A stretch of 64,000 nucleotides of DNA, taken from assembly GCA_000702025.1 (NCBI GenBank), contig JNKJ01000007.1:248001-312000 (forward strand), in the 5' to 3' direction. This DNA comes from Blautia schinkii DSM 10518 (GTDB taxonomy: Bacteria; Bacillota; Clostridia; Lachnospirales; Lachnospiraceae). Of the stretch, positions 17,296 through 25,659 are shown piece by piece. Both the position numbers and the translations under genes were made by a program. The notes beneath the pieces were generated by a model. That model did not search any database, had not been told where the DNA came from, and saw nothing but the letters and a program-made list of their open reading frames with translations. Within the stretch, counting starts at the first letter, position 1; each line of letters begins with the position of its first letter.

Positions 17296-18312
17296 ATGGC
17301 AGTTACGATAGAAGATATTGCCCGGGAAGCGGGGGTGTCCATCGCAACGGTGTCCCGAGTCATTAATAAAACCAAACCAGTGAGTCCGGAGCTGCGGGCA
17401 AGAGTGTACCAGGTAATCGAGCGGAATCATTTTAAGCCGAATACTTTGGCGCAGGGACTGGTGACGAAGAAGACCAACATGATCGGGATAATTGTGCCGG
17501 ATATATCAAACGCAGTATTTGGTAAGCTTACCAAAGGGATTAACAGCATCTGTTCCAAAAAAGGATATACAATGATGGTGTGTGAGTCCCAGGGTGAGCT
17601 TAAGAATGAGCTTCGGCTCCTGGATATCATGGAAGACAAGCAGATTGAAGGACTGTTGTTTGCCGGAGTGGATGTGAACCATACATTGGTCAAGGCCATG
17701 CTGGAAAAGAGTTATCCCGTTGTACTCGTGACCCAGGAGGCCTCTGAGGATGAAGGCGCTGTCAGTACGGTGGTGCACGATAATGTGACGGCCATGTATG
17801 ATGCGGTAAAGTTTCTGTTGGATAACGGACATCAGAGGATTGCGTATCTGGGCGGACCTAAGAATGACTTTTCTTCTGGGAAGAAGCGCTTGAAGGGTTA
17901 TCGCAGAGCACTGGAGGAAGTGGGCATTGAGGTGAGAGATTCTTATATTGTCCAGGGTGAGTTTTCTTTTTCATCAGGCTTTGAGGGAATGAAAACACTG
18001 TATGAGGAGAACAGCAAGCTGCCAACAGCCGTTGTAGCGGGAAGTGATGTAATTGCTGTAGGAGCGATCCAGTATCTTGACAGTATGCGTATGAAGATTC
18101 CGGATGATATATCAATCATGGGATTTGATGATTCAGATTTTGCTACATATTTTAAGCCGGAGCTTTCCACAGTGAGGATATCTTATTTTGATGAGGGAGA
18201 GAAAGCTGCAAGGATGCTGCTCCGATTAATCAGCGGAGAGCAAAATGAGCCAGCGGTTGATTATGTGCCTCATAAAATTATCCGTAGAAGCACAACAAAA
18301 AGTTTAAATTAG
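17296..18312 (+). CDS. LacI-family transcriptional regulator
   Basis: A 338-residue repressor. The headpiece helix-turn-helix is MAVTIEDIAREAGVSIATVS followed by the hinge-helix region NHFKPNTLAQGL. The rest is a periplasmic-binding-like sugar sensor with the signatures GIIVPDISNAVFGKLTKGI, QRIAYLGGP and DDISIMGFDDSDFATYFKPE. The ATG at 17296 has GAGGAG about 8 bases upstream. Matching palindromes lie in its own promoter and in front of the sugar ABC operon that follows, so it most likely represses both until an inducer sugar binds. The sugar is not known; the operon content suggests an oxidisable mono- or oligosaccharide or polyol. Confidence 0.92.
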   Translation: MAVTIEDIAREAGVSIATVSRVINKTKPVSPELRARVYQVIERNHFKPNTLAQGLVTKKTNMIGIIVPDISNAVFGKLTKGINSICSKKGYTMMVCESQGELKNELRLLDIMEDKQIEGLLFAGVDVNHTLVKAMLEKSYPVVLVTQEASEDEGAVSTVVHDNVTAMYDAVKFLLDNGHQRIAYLGGPKNDFSSGKKRLKGYRRALEEVGIEVRDSYIVQGEFSFSSGFEGMKTLYEENSKLPTAVVAGSDVIAVGAIQYLDSMRMKIPDDISIMGFDDSDFATYFKPELSTVRISYFDEGEKAARMLLRLISGEQNEPAVDYVPHKIIRRSTTKSLN

Positions 18313-18340
18313 AGCTGTTATTCAAACAGCTCAAACTTTT
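18312..18340 (+). terminator. Terminator after the LacI-type gene
   Basis: GAGCTGTT and AACAGCTC pair perfectly around ATTCA, followed by AAACTTTT. Confidence 0.7.
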
Positions 18341-18348
18341 AGAAAAGT

Positions 18349-18364
18349 AGGAAAGCATTTTCCT
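18349..18364 (+). promoter_or_regulatory. LacI-type operator ahead of the sugar operon
   Basis: AGGAAAGCATTTTCCT, identical in 15 of 16 positions to the site at 17256-17271. Confidence 0.6.
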
Positions 18365-18457
18365 GTGCATATACGTTATTTGATAGCTAAAAAAACGATA
18401 GAATCCGTTTGCTTATGAATTCTGCCAAGCAAAAACATATATTTTTTTCATGAAAAA

Positions 18458-18471
18458 TGTAAGCGCTTTCC
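18458..18471 (+). promoter_or_regulatory. Catabolite-responsive element (cre)-like site
   Basis: TGTAAGCGCTTTCC fits the CcpA consensus TGWAANCGNTNWCA at 13 of 14 positions, which suggests carbon catabolite control of the sugar operon. Confidence 0.6.
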
Positions 18472-18759
18472 TGATTTCCCAATATTTGCAATTAAGTTCT
18501 GATGTGATTCCGATGTTAGGCGTTTGCAGACCCGGTGATAATTATTTCTGCACAAGGTTATTTCTATACAGGACTGTACAGGACGTGATGAATAATGAAA
18601 TCAAAAATATGAGGAGAGGGGCAGGCCGCAAAGACGGCAAAGGCCACAAGTAAGTCACCTGTATGACAAAGGTTTTTATTGCGGTGCAATGAAAAATAAA
18701 TGTAGCCGGCAGAAACTGACGGTTACAAAACAAAAACTAAATTTAAGGAGGAACAAGAA

Positions 18760-20034
18760 ATGACAAGTAAACAGTGGAAACGTATGACAGCAATGCTGTC
18801 CGCAGGCGTAATGGGAGCAGCAATGATCGCGGCACCGATGGCCGTTCAGGCTGACGACACGGTGACCATCACTTTTTCCTTTGACCAGGGTGTGGGCGAA
18901 CCGACACAGAAAATCGTAGACGCTTACAATGAGAGCCAGGACAAAGTGAAGGTAGAAACAGTAATCCTTCCCCAGGATGCAAATACAGTTCATGATGATT
19001 TTGTAAATAAGCTGGCATCCGGTGATACAAGTGTGGATGTGATGGGCCTGGATGTAACTTATATTGACGAGTTTGCTTCTGCAGGATGGCTTGCTGATCT
19101 GACCGATTTGGTTGATCCGGCCATAACAGAAGGGATGCTGACCGGACCTGTGGAAGGTGCGACAAAAGACGGACGTCTTGTGGCAATGCCCTGGTTTACG
19201 AATTCCAGCGTATTATTCTATCGCCAGGATGTGCTGGACGAGCTGGGCGCAGAGGTTCCCACCACTTGGGACGGCTGGATGGAGCTTGCAGATAAGGCAG
19301 TGGGAGTGAACGGTGTAGAGTACGGCGCAGATTTCCAGGCAGCCCAGTCTGAGGCACTTGTTTGTAACTGGGTGGAATATGTATGGAGCAACGGCGGTGA
19401 TATCCTGGATGAGGAAGGAAAGCCGGTAGTGAACTCCGAAAACAATGTGGAAGCCACCAATATTATGAAAAAACTGGTGGATGAATATGCACCGGAAGGT
19501 GTTACTACTTACACAGAGACAGAAAGTGAGCAGGTATTTAAAGAGGGCAAATGTCTGTTTATCCGTGACTGGTCAGGCTTTTGGTCAAGCGGACAGGACG
19601 AGGGCTCCAAGGTTACCGGAAAAATTGCAGCAACTAAGCTCCCTGTAGGACCAAGCGGCTCAGAATCTCATACCTGCCTGGGCGGTCTTGATCTTGTAAT
19701 CAACAACAATATTGACGATACTCAGAAAGAGGCAGCAGCAGACTTTATTTCCTACATGGCAAGTGCGGATACGCAGAAGGAAATGACCTTGATCTCCTCT
19801 CAGCCGCCGGTTGTGAAGGATGTGTATACGGATGCAGATATCCTGGAAGCAATTCCGTTCTATGAGGAATTTTACGGTATTATCGAGACTGGAAAATCCA
19901 GACCAATGTCTCCGAAATATGCAAAGCTTTCTGATGCAATCCAGAGAAATATCCATCAGGCTCTGACCGGTGAAATGGAGGTGGAAAAAGCACTGGAAAC
20001 TCTACAGGGTGAGCTTGAAGAGCTGAGTAAATAA
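18760..20034 (+). CDS. Sugar ABC importer solute-binding protein (family 1), no lipobox
   Basis: A 424-residue extracellular solute-binding protein of the CUT1 type. It has a Sec signal peptide (MTSKQWKRMTAMLSAGVMGA...) with likely cleavage after AVQA near residue 31; no Cys is present, so no lipid anchor. The mature part starts DDTVTITFSFDQGVGEPTQKIV and contains MPWFTNSSVLFYRQDVLDEL, the usual hinge segment, and an Asp/Trp-rich ligand pocket region (FIRDWSGFW). AGGAGG precedes the ATG. First structural gene of the operon controlled by the LacI-type regulator; a hairpin directly downstream could raise its expression above the permeases. Confidence 0.9.
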   Translation: MTSKQWKRMTAMLSAGVMGAAMIAAPMAVQADDTVTITFSFDQGVGEPTQKIVDAYNESQDKVKVETVILPQDANTVHDDFVNKLASGDTSVDVMGLDVTYIDEFASAGWLADLTDLVDPAITEGMLTGPVEGATKDGRLVAMPWFTNSSVLFYRQDVLDELGAEVPTTWDGWMELADKAVGVNGVEYGADFQAAQSEALVCNWVEYVWSNGGDILDEEGKPVVNSENNVEATNIMKKLVDEYAPEGVTTYTETESEQVFKEGKCLFIRDWSGFWSSGQDEGSKVTGKIAATKLPVGPSGSESHTCLGGLDLVINNNIDDTQKEAAADFISYMASADTQKEMTLISSQPPVVKDVYTDADILEAIPFYEEFYGIIETGKSRPMSPKYAKLSDAIQRNIHQALTGEMEVEKALETLQGELEELSK

Positions 20035-20084
20035 GAGAACAAACAAGAGCATAAATAAGAACATAAATAATAGCAAAAAATAAG
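20035..20084 (+). repeat. Degenerate 12-bp tandem repeat after the binding-protein gene
   Basis: Four imperfect copies of AACATAAATAAG begin right after the stop codon and run into the attenuator hairpin. Confidence 0.55.
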
Positions 20085-20114
20085 AGCCAGGCTGGCGGTC
20101 CCGGCCTGGCTTTC
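20085..20114 (+). terminator. Intra-operon attenuator hairpin
   Basis: AGCCAGGC (20085-20092) pairs with GCCTGGCT (20104-20111), followed by TT and a short mixed tail. Lying between binding-protein and permease genes, it probably gives partial termination. Confidence 0.65.
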
Positions 20115-20210
20115 CTAGGTGCGCCTGGAGGTGCACGTTTCTAACCGGGGCAGAAATTGTCTTGGAGCTGATATCACTTGATACAGCCTACTCGGAGAAG
20201 GGAGGAGATT

Positions 20211-21119
20211 ATGAAAAAACTGAGAAAGGGACATGGTTCACTGGAAAAAACTGAGACAAGAGACGCCTGGATTATGATGACTCCGGCGATTATCTGTCTG
20301 CTTGTTGTGGCGGTTTACCCCATCCTGCGTACCTTTTGGCTCAGCCTGCATGAGATGGTTCTGACGGACCCGGGAAGCGGTTATCCGTTCAGAGGACTGA
20401 GCAATTATGCGGCTATTTTAAAGGATACCAGAGCGATGGAGGCCATTTTATTTACTCTGAAATTTACGGTTGTTACCGTGTTTTTCGAACTGCTGATTGG
20501 TTTTACGTCTGCTTTGATCATGAACAAAGGATTTAAGGCAAAGGGACTCGTGCGTGCGGCGATTCTTATCCCGTGGGCAATTCCTACGTCTGTGTCGGCG
20601 ATGATGTGGAAGTTTATTTATAATGACCAGTACGGACTTTTTAATGATATTCTTACCAGGCTCGGCGTGATTGACGGGTATAAAGCGTGGCTGAGTACAT
20701 CGAGCGGCTCGTTCCTTGCACTGGTGATTACGGATATCTGGAAAACAGCTCCTTATATGGCTCTTTTGATTCTTGCAGGTCTGCAGATGGTGCCTGACGA
20801 GATGTACGAGGCAGCGAAGATTGACGGGGCAAATGTTTTTCAGAGGTTCCGTTTTGTCACATTGCCTACGGTAAAGACCACCGTTTTGGTTGCTCTTTTG
20901 TTCCGCACATTGGACGCATTCCGTGTGTTCGATTTGATTTCTGTAATGACAGGGGGAGCCAACGGTACGGAAAGTATTTCGGTCTATGCTTATAATAACC
21001 TGATGAAATTCCTTGATTTCGGATATGGTTCGTCACTTGCTGTTTTGATTTTTATAGTTGTGTTTATCATCAGTCTGATCTACATGAAGCTGATGGGGGA
21101 CAAGCTGACGGAATTTTAG
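20211..21119 (+). CDS. Sugar ABC importer permease (MalF/UgpA-like)
   Basis: A 302-residue CUT1 permease with six predicted membrane segments, the first at about residues 27-47. The ATPase-docking EAA loop is present as DEMYEAAKIDGANVFQRFRF. GGAGGA is 4 bases before the ATG at 20211; an upstream in-frame start at 20178 has no such site. It pairs with the next permease. No ATPase gene is found in the operon, so a shared MsmX/MsiK-type ATPase encoded elsewhere must drive the transporter. Confidence 0.92.
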   Translation: MKKLRKGHGSLEKTETRDAWIMMTPAIICLLVVAVYPILRTFWLSLHEMVLTDPGSGYPFRGLSNYAAILKDTRAMEAILFTLKFTVVTVFFELLIGFTSALIMNKGFKAKGLVRAAILIPWAIPTSVSAMMWKFIYNDQYGLFNDILTRLGVIDGYKAWLSTSSGSFLALVITDIWKTAPYMALLILAGLQMVPDEMYEAAKIDGANVFQRFRFVTLPTVKTTVLVALLFRTLDAFRVFDLISVMTGGANGTESISVYAYNNLMKFLDFGYGSSLAVLIFIVVFIISLIYMKLMGDKLTEF

Positions 21120-21131
21120 GAGGTGAGGAGA

Positions 21132-21968
21132 TTGGAAAAGACAAAGAAAGTCGCCGGAAACATTGTATTTGGTATATTCGTAGTGATATTTGTAGGAATC
21201 ATTGTTCTGCCGTTTTTCTGGCAGTTCATGACCTCCGTGAAGCCTCTGTCAGAAATCTCCGCAATTCCTGCGAAATGGATTCCAAGCAGTGTGCACGGTC
21301 AGTTTTATGTGAATGTTTTTACAAAACATCCCTTTGGGAGATATCTGCTGAACAGCTTTATTGTAGCATTGTCCACGACGGTGCTCAGTATACTCATCGG
21401 AGCGTCCGCGGCTTATGCTCTTGCGCGGCTGCGTTTTAAGGGGAAAAAGATCATGCTAATGGCAATATTAAGCATCTCTATGTTTCCTACGATTGCAACA
21501 CTGAGTCCGATTTATCTGCTTCTGAAGAATATGAAGCTTTTAAATACTTATGCAGGCCTGATCCTTCCGTATATTACCTTTGCGCTTCCGCTGGCAATCT
21601 GGCTGCTTACGAACTTTTTTGCCCAGCTTCCCAAGGGGTTTGAAGAGGCGGCGGCAATTGACGGCTGTTCCAGGGCAAGGATATTTTTTACAATCATGCT
21701 GCCGTTGATCAAACCTGCTACATTTTCTGTTGCGCTTATCGTTTTTATCAATGCGTGGAATGAATATATTTATGCACTCACATTTATGACAAACGATTTA
21801 ATGAGAACCGTACCTGTGGGAATTGCGCTTTTCCCCAGTAATTATGAACTGCCCTGGGGAGATATGGCAGCCGCAACGGTTGTGGTTACAGTACCGCTTA
21901 TCATATTGGTACTGATTTTTCATAAGAAGATTATCGCGGGCCTTACTACAGGCGGCGTGAAAGAATAG
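21132..21968 (+). CDS. Sugar ABC importer permease (MalG/UgpE-like)
   Basis: A 278-residue CUT1 permease with six membrane segments and the EAA loop EEAAAIDGCSRARIFFTIML. The start is a TTG at 21132: AGGAGG (21118-21123) overlaps the stop of the first permease and sits 8 bases upstream, whereas the GTG at 21123 lies inside that site. It is translated in step with the upstream permease and forms the second half of the channel. Confidence 0.9.
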   Translation: MEKTKKVAGNIVFGIFVVIFVGIIVLPFFWQFMTSVKPLSEISAIPAKWIPSSVHGQFYVNVFTKHPFGRYLLNSFIVALSTTVLSILIGASAAYALARLRFKGKKIMLMAILSISMFPTIATLSPIYLLLKNMKLLNTYAGLILPYITFALPLAIWLLTNFFAQLPKGFEEAAAIDGCSRARIFFTIMLPLIKPATFSVALIVFINAWNEYIYALTFMTNDLMRTVPVGIALFPSNYELPWGDMAAATVVVTVPLIILVLIFHKKIIAGLTTGGVKE

Positions 21969-21991
21969 GCCGGAAAAAGGAGAAATAGATT

Positions 21992-22888
21992 ATGAAGAAA
22001 ATTAAATTGGCAGAAGATTTAGAGCTTTCCCAGGTTGTGATGGGATGTATGAGAATCGTGGATTCCGGTATCAGCGGGGAGGAGCTGCTTAAGCTGGCGG
22101 AGACTTGTATCGATATGGGCGTCACGTCCTTTGACCATGCGCCTGTGTATGGAGGATATACCTGTGAGAAGGTATTTGGGGATAATGTCCTTAGGAAACG
22201 TCCTGATTTAAGGGACAAGATGCAGCTTATCACCAAGGCTGGTATTGTGTTAAAGGGCAGAGAGGGAAATCAGACGATTTACTATAAAAGTACAAAGGAA
22301 GAAATCCTAAAGGAGATGGATGAGTCTCTGGAGAAACTGGGCACGGATCATGTGGACCTTCTGCTGGTGCACCGCCCGGATGCGCTTGCAGACCCGGCGG
22401 AAACTGCGGATGCTTTGGAAACGCTGGTAAAGCAAGGGAAAACGCTTCATGTAGGCGTATCGAATTTTATGCCCTCACAGGTAGAGATGCTTCAAAGCAA
22501 AATGTCCATTCCGCTTGTGACCAATCAGATGGAGCTGTCTGTAAAAAATATGGAGAACTTTTTCAATGGAGTTGTGGACGACGCGCTTACACGAGAAATG
22601 CCTTTGATGGCGTGGTCACCGTTGGGCGGCGGAAGTGTATTTAAGGGACAGGATGAGCAGTCTGTACGTCTTAGAGAAGTGCTTACAGAAATCGCAAAGG
22701 AGCACGGAACATCTATGGATGCGGTAATGTATGCATGGCTCTTTGTGCATCCTGCAAGGATTGCGGCAATTACCGGAACTATGAATGCACAGAGAATAAA
22801 AACGGCTGTGGATGCTGCCGGACTTACACTTAATTACGACGAATGGTACAAGATTCTGGAGGCTTCCAGAGGCTACAGTGTACCCTGA
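21992..22888 (+). CDS. Aldo/keto reductase family oxidoreductase
   Basis: A 298-residue NAD(P)-dependent oxidoreductase of the AKR fold, YdhF-like branch. Catalytic tetrad residues can be placed in SFDHAPVYGGY (Asp, Tyr), in TKAG (Lys) and VDLLLVHRPD (His). The C-terminal cofactor region is MNAQRIKTAVDAA. The ATG at 21992 follows AAAAGGAG. In the sugar operon it probably interconverts a ketone and an alcohol of the imported compound or a derivative, together with the Gfo/Idh/MocA enzyme encoded next. Confidence 0.9.
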   Translation: MKKIKLAEDLELSQVVMGCMRIVDSGISGEELLKLAETCIDMGVTSFDHAPVYGGYTCEKVFGDNVLRKRPDLRDKMQLITKAGIVLKGREGNQTIYYKSTKEEILKEMDESLEKLGTDHVDLLLVHRPDALADPAETADALETLVKQGKTLHVGVSNFMPSQVEMLQSKMSIPLVTNQMELSVKNMENFFNGVVDDALTREMPLMAWSPLGGGSVFKGQDEQSVRLREVLTEIAKEHGTSMDAVMYAWLFVHPARIAAITGTMNAQRIKTAVDAAGLTLNYDEWYKILEASRGYSVP

Positions 22889-22902
22889 GAAGGAGGCTTT
22901 AC

Positions 22903-24021
22903 ATGGGGAAAATTCGATTTGGACTAATCGGTTCAGGGTGGAGAGCGGAGTTTTATATCCGTATTGCAAAGGCACTTCCGGAACAATTTGAGCTTACAGG
23001 AGTCTTGATAAGAAGTGAGGAAAAGGGTGTTGGTTTTGGAGAAAAATTTCAGGTTCCGGTAGTGAACACTCTGGATGCGTTGTTGAAAACGGAGCCGGAA
23101 TTTGTGGTTTTGGCAATCAAACGGGGGATGGTCACTGATTATCTGATTGAACTGTTTGAAAGAGGTATTCCGGTGCTTTCTGAGACACCGCCGGGAGAGA
23201 GCGAGGATGCACTCGTGAAGCTCTGGGAGGCTTATCGGAAATATAACGGAAAAATCCAGGTGGCCGAGCAGTATTTTCTCCAGCCTTTGTATGCGGCCTG
23301 GTATAAGGCAATCACAGACGGAAAGCTTGGAGAGGTGGAGAATATTAATATTTCTTCCCTCCACGGCTACCACGGGGCGGCTATTATCCGGCAGTTTCTG
23401 GGCGCGGGCTTTGGTAATTGTAAAATCTACGGGAAACGTTACTGGTTCGACGTGACGGAGACGTACGGAAGAGAAGGGATGGTGTTTGACGGGGAGGTAG
23501 CAGCCTGCTCACGGGATCGCCTGACCTTTGAGTTTGATAATGGGAAAACAGCATTTTTTGACTTTTCTGACCCGGCTCAGTATCATTCCTTTATTCGCAC
23601 AAGACAGTTGACAGTGCAGGGCACAAGAGGGGAAATTGATGATTTGACAATCCGTTACCTGAGCGGGGACAATATTCCTGTGACCCAGGAGCTTAAGAGG
23701 GTTGATTTAGGTGTATACGGAAATCAGGAGTGGTCCCATTATGCGCTGATGCTGGGGGAGGAGTTCCTTTACCGTAGTCCTTTTGTGGGAGCAAGATTCA
23801 ATGACGATGAGATTGCGGTTGCTTCCTGTATGGTAAAAATGCATGAATATTTGCAGGAAGGCAAAGAATTTTATGGTTTGGCTGACGCGCTTCAGGATAT
23901 GTATCTTTGCCTGAAAATGGACGAAGCGCTGGGGCATCCGCTTACTGTGGTGGAGACGGAGACACAGCCTTGGGCAAGGAAAAATACACCGAAAAATGCA
24001 TCGGGAATTTTTAGATGCTGA
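22903..24021 (+). CDS. Gfo/Idh/MocA family oxidoreductase
   Basis: A 372-residue NAD(P)-dependent dehydrogenase. The Rossmann motif is MGKIRFGLIGSGWRAEFYI and the conserved substrate/cofactor lysine region is replaced by SETPPGES instead of the usual EKPLA, so the catalytic Lys is missing. This is notable and may mean altered chemistry. The C-terminal alpha/beta domain includes VAEQYFLQPLYAAWYKAI. The ATG at 22903 has AAGGAGG 6 bases upstream. Last gene of the LacI-controlled operon; likely acts on a cyclic polyol or sugar derivative. Confidence 0.87.
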   Translation: MGKIRFGLIGSGWRAEFYIRIAKALPEQFELTGVLIRSEEKGVGFGEKFQVPVVNTLDALLKTEPEFVVLAIKRGMVTDYLIELFERGIPVLSETPPGESEDALVKLWEAYRKYNGKIQVAEQYFLQPLYAAWYKAITDGKLGEVENINISSLHGYHGAAIIRQFLGAGFGNCKIYGKRYWFDVTETYGREGMVFDGEVAACSRDRLTFEFDNGKTAFFDFSDPAQYHSFIRTRQLTVQGTRGEIDDLTIRYLSGDNIPVTQELKRVDLGVYGNQEWSHYALMLGEEFLYRSPFVGARFNDDEIAVASCMVKMHEYLQEGKEFYGLADALQDMYLCLKMDEALGHPLTVVETETQPWARKNTPKNASGIFRC

Positions 24022-24050
24022 CATAAGTATTGCTATTTTGTACAAAAATG

Positions 24051-24088
24051 CCCAAGTATCAGATATCGTTGTGTATCTGGCACTTGGG
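24051..24088. terminator. Bidirectional terminator
   Basis: CCCAAGTATCAGATA pairs with TATCTGGCACTTGGG (one mismatch) between two converging genes, with T-rich sequence following on both strands. Confidence 0.75.
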
Positions 24089-24102
24089 TGTTCTGATTCG
24101 AA

Positions 24103-24567
24103 TTATTTTTTAAAACTATTTGAATAGATAGAAACAAACTCGCACAAAATTCTTCCTTGCTCATTTTCATATGATGTCTGCCATCCATAGATTTCGTATT
24201 CTTTCCAGTTCCATTTTGACAACTTGGAGAGATGCCATTCTTTTTTTATAGCACTAAAAGCATCGGGGATATCTTCTCTGATGCTATCCAGGGCTTTCTC
24301 TTTATCAATAAATACAATTCTATTATTACTTGCTAAACCAATTTTATATTCCGGCTTTTGTGGTAAGACTTCAATATAAGGCAGTTCCTTTACTATTTTT
24401 AGTCCACGGATTCCACCTATATTAGCTTGATATGCTTCATCCAGCGGAACTGCTAAAAGCAGGCCAATCAAGCCAATTACCGGAATGAATTTTAATATTG
24501 CGTGTCTATATGATTGTTTGCCATTTGTTTTTAATATACGTATATGCGCCAAACAATTTGCCCCCAA
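24103..24567 (-). CDS. Hypothetical membrane-anchored protein
   Basis: A 154-residue protein of no recognised family. One hydrophobic segment near the N-terminus (FIPVIGLIGLLLAVPL) is followed by a mainly hydrophilic domain with many Lys, Glu and aromatic residues (HLSKLSKWNWKEYEIYGWQT), which is probably outside the cell. The start is unclear: TTG at 24567, or a second TTG five codons later; neither has a good ribosome site, so the 5' end may be truncated. The stop is followed by a bidirectional terminator. Flanked by non-coding AT-rich DNA, the gene may be a recent arrival or a decaying one. Confidence 0.5.
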   Translation of the reverse strand: MGANCLAHIRILKTNGKQSYRHAILKFIPVIGLIGLLLAVPLDEAYQANIGGIRGLKIVKELPYIEVLPQKPEYKIGLASNNRIVFIDKEKALDSIREDIPDAFSAIKKEWHLSKLSKWNWKEYEIYGWQTSYENEQGRILCEFVSIYSNSFKK

Positions 24568-24756
24568 TTCGATTATTGAAAATTCGTACGCATCGGTAGT
24601 ATGATACTTAAACAGTTAGTATAATAAATCCATATTTATCCATGGATATGAGATTTTTAAAACACATTATGAACTCAATATAGCAAAATACCATAGGATT
24701 GTCAAAAGTAGTCTAAATGTCACATATGTTTCATAGATTCATCAGACCTTAAATAT

Positions 24757-24810
24757 AAAAAGCGCCTATACCCCATAATGCTAAAATACAAAATGGGATG
24801 GGCGCTTTTC
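24757..24810 (-). terminator. Terminator of the HD hydrolase gene
   Basis: A long hairpin, AAAAGCGCC...CCCCAT with ATGGG...GGCGCTTTT, ends in a T-run on the minus strand. Confidence 0.75.
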
Positions 24811-24814
24811 TACG

Positions 24815-25351
24815 CTATTTTGTAAGCAGGTTGAACAGTGAGAGAAAGGTTTCTTCTGTTTCCTTGGCGCTTAGAAGAGCGAAGTCCGGGTTGGATAAGA
24901 GCTTTGCGCAATTTTCCGGGCGCTCAGTGCGAAGGAGTACTGGCAGTTCATTTTCCAGCATTTCGTCGTCAATCTGTTTGATTTGTTTTGCCTCTTGTTC
25001 AGAAAGGTTGGACAATCCGAACTTTTGAAAAATTATTTCCATGATCATGGATTCTATCTCCAGATAATTCACCAGATGATGCTTTACGGGTCGGATGATA
25101 TCTGAAATGTAGGCTTCGCTGGCATCGTGGAGCAGACAGCCCATAACAGTCTTGTGTGACAGTCCTCTCGCCTGGGCTTCTTTTGCGCAGTTTACAGAAT
25201 GCTGGCCTACGGAATAGAAATATTGTAAGTGCCCTCCGCCACGGCATAAAAGGCTCAGCGCGTGTGCGATATCTTCAATGCATATGTTTTCTTCTTTGAT
25301 TTCCAGCGGATTAAAGTGTTTTCCGGTGTAGGTGGTCATTTTGTCACTCAT
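24815..25351 (-). CDS. HD-domain phosphohydrolase (YfbR-like)
   Basis: A 178-residue metal-dependent phosphohydrolase. HD-type metal ligands are visible as GQHSVNCAKEA (His), CLLHDASEAYISD (His-Asp) and a later acidic IDDEM. The N-terminus (TYTGKHFNPLEI...EDIAHALSLLCRGGGH) matches the YfbR-like group of nucleotidases or nucleotide pyrophosphohydrolases, also common in phages. AGGAGG is 9 bases before the ATG. Probably hydrolyses deoxynucleoside monophosphates in the cytoplasm; substrate not certain. Confidence 0.87.
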   Translation of the reverse strand: MSDKMTTYTGKHFNPLEIKEENICIEDIAHALSLLCRGGGHLQYFYSVGQHSVNCAKEAQARGLSHKTVMGCLLHDASEAYISDIIRPVKHHLVNYLEIESMIMEIIFQKFGLSNLSEQEAKQIKQIDDEMLENELPVLLRTERPENCAKLLSNPDFALLSAKETEETFLSLFNLLTK

Positions 25352-25613
25352 GAATATATTGCCTCCTGACTATATTACTATGCAAGTACGGGGTGTTGAG
25401 CGCCGGCGGGGAAGGTCATATAACGACCGAAACATAGTGACGACGCTGTGCACAAAGTATCTGATTTTTATTCCCGAGAGCAACGAGCCAAGCGGCCATG
25501 CTCTCATGGGCATTTGACTTATGGTGAGTCTGCCGTCCGCAGACATACACGGTTACTATAATATGCGCTTTTAAGGGCATATATAATCATAATGTTTATA
25601 TATAGGAAACTAA
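25352..25613. other. Intergenic region with a 7-bp-stem hairpin
   Basis: No gene seen. GAGAGCA (25475-25481) and TGCTCTC (25498-25504) form a hairpin with a 16-base loop; its function is unknown. Confidence 0.4.
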
Positions 25614-25654
25614 ATAGGAAACGTCTTAAATTTTTTCTTTATGACGTTTCCTAT
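25614..25654 (-). terminator. Terminator of the nth gene
   Basis: ATAGGAAACGTC and GACGTTTCCTAT pair perfectly over 12 bp just after the stop codon on the minus strand. Confidence 0.7.
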
Positions 25655-25659
25655 GACTT

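Larger units (their letters stand above)
18341..18759 (+). other. Long leader region of the sugar operon
   Basis: About 420 bases with a repressor palindrome, a cre-like site and a small GC-rich hairpin (GCCG-CAAAGA-CGGC near 18630-18643) inside purine-rich sequence. No clear -35/-10 pair could be set. A short frame at 18450-18653 overlaps the cre site, has no ribosome site and looks non-coding. A structured 5' leader is possible, but no riboswitch class matched. Confidence 0.45.

Noticed and set aside
18450..18653. 67-codon frame before the binding-protein gene
   Set aside because: Start overlaps the cre site, no ribosome site, and the Gly/Arg/Lys-rich end looks like chance translation of purine-rich leader.
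18600..18740. c-di-GMP-I (GEMM) riboswitch in the sugar-operon leader
   Set aside because: A CGCAAAGACGGC segment looks suggestive, but the conserved GEMM core and receptor loops could not be aligned.
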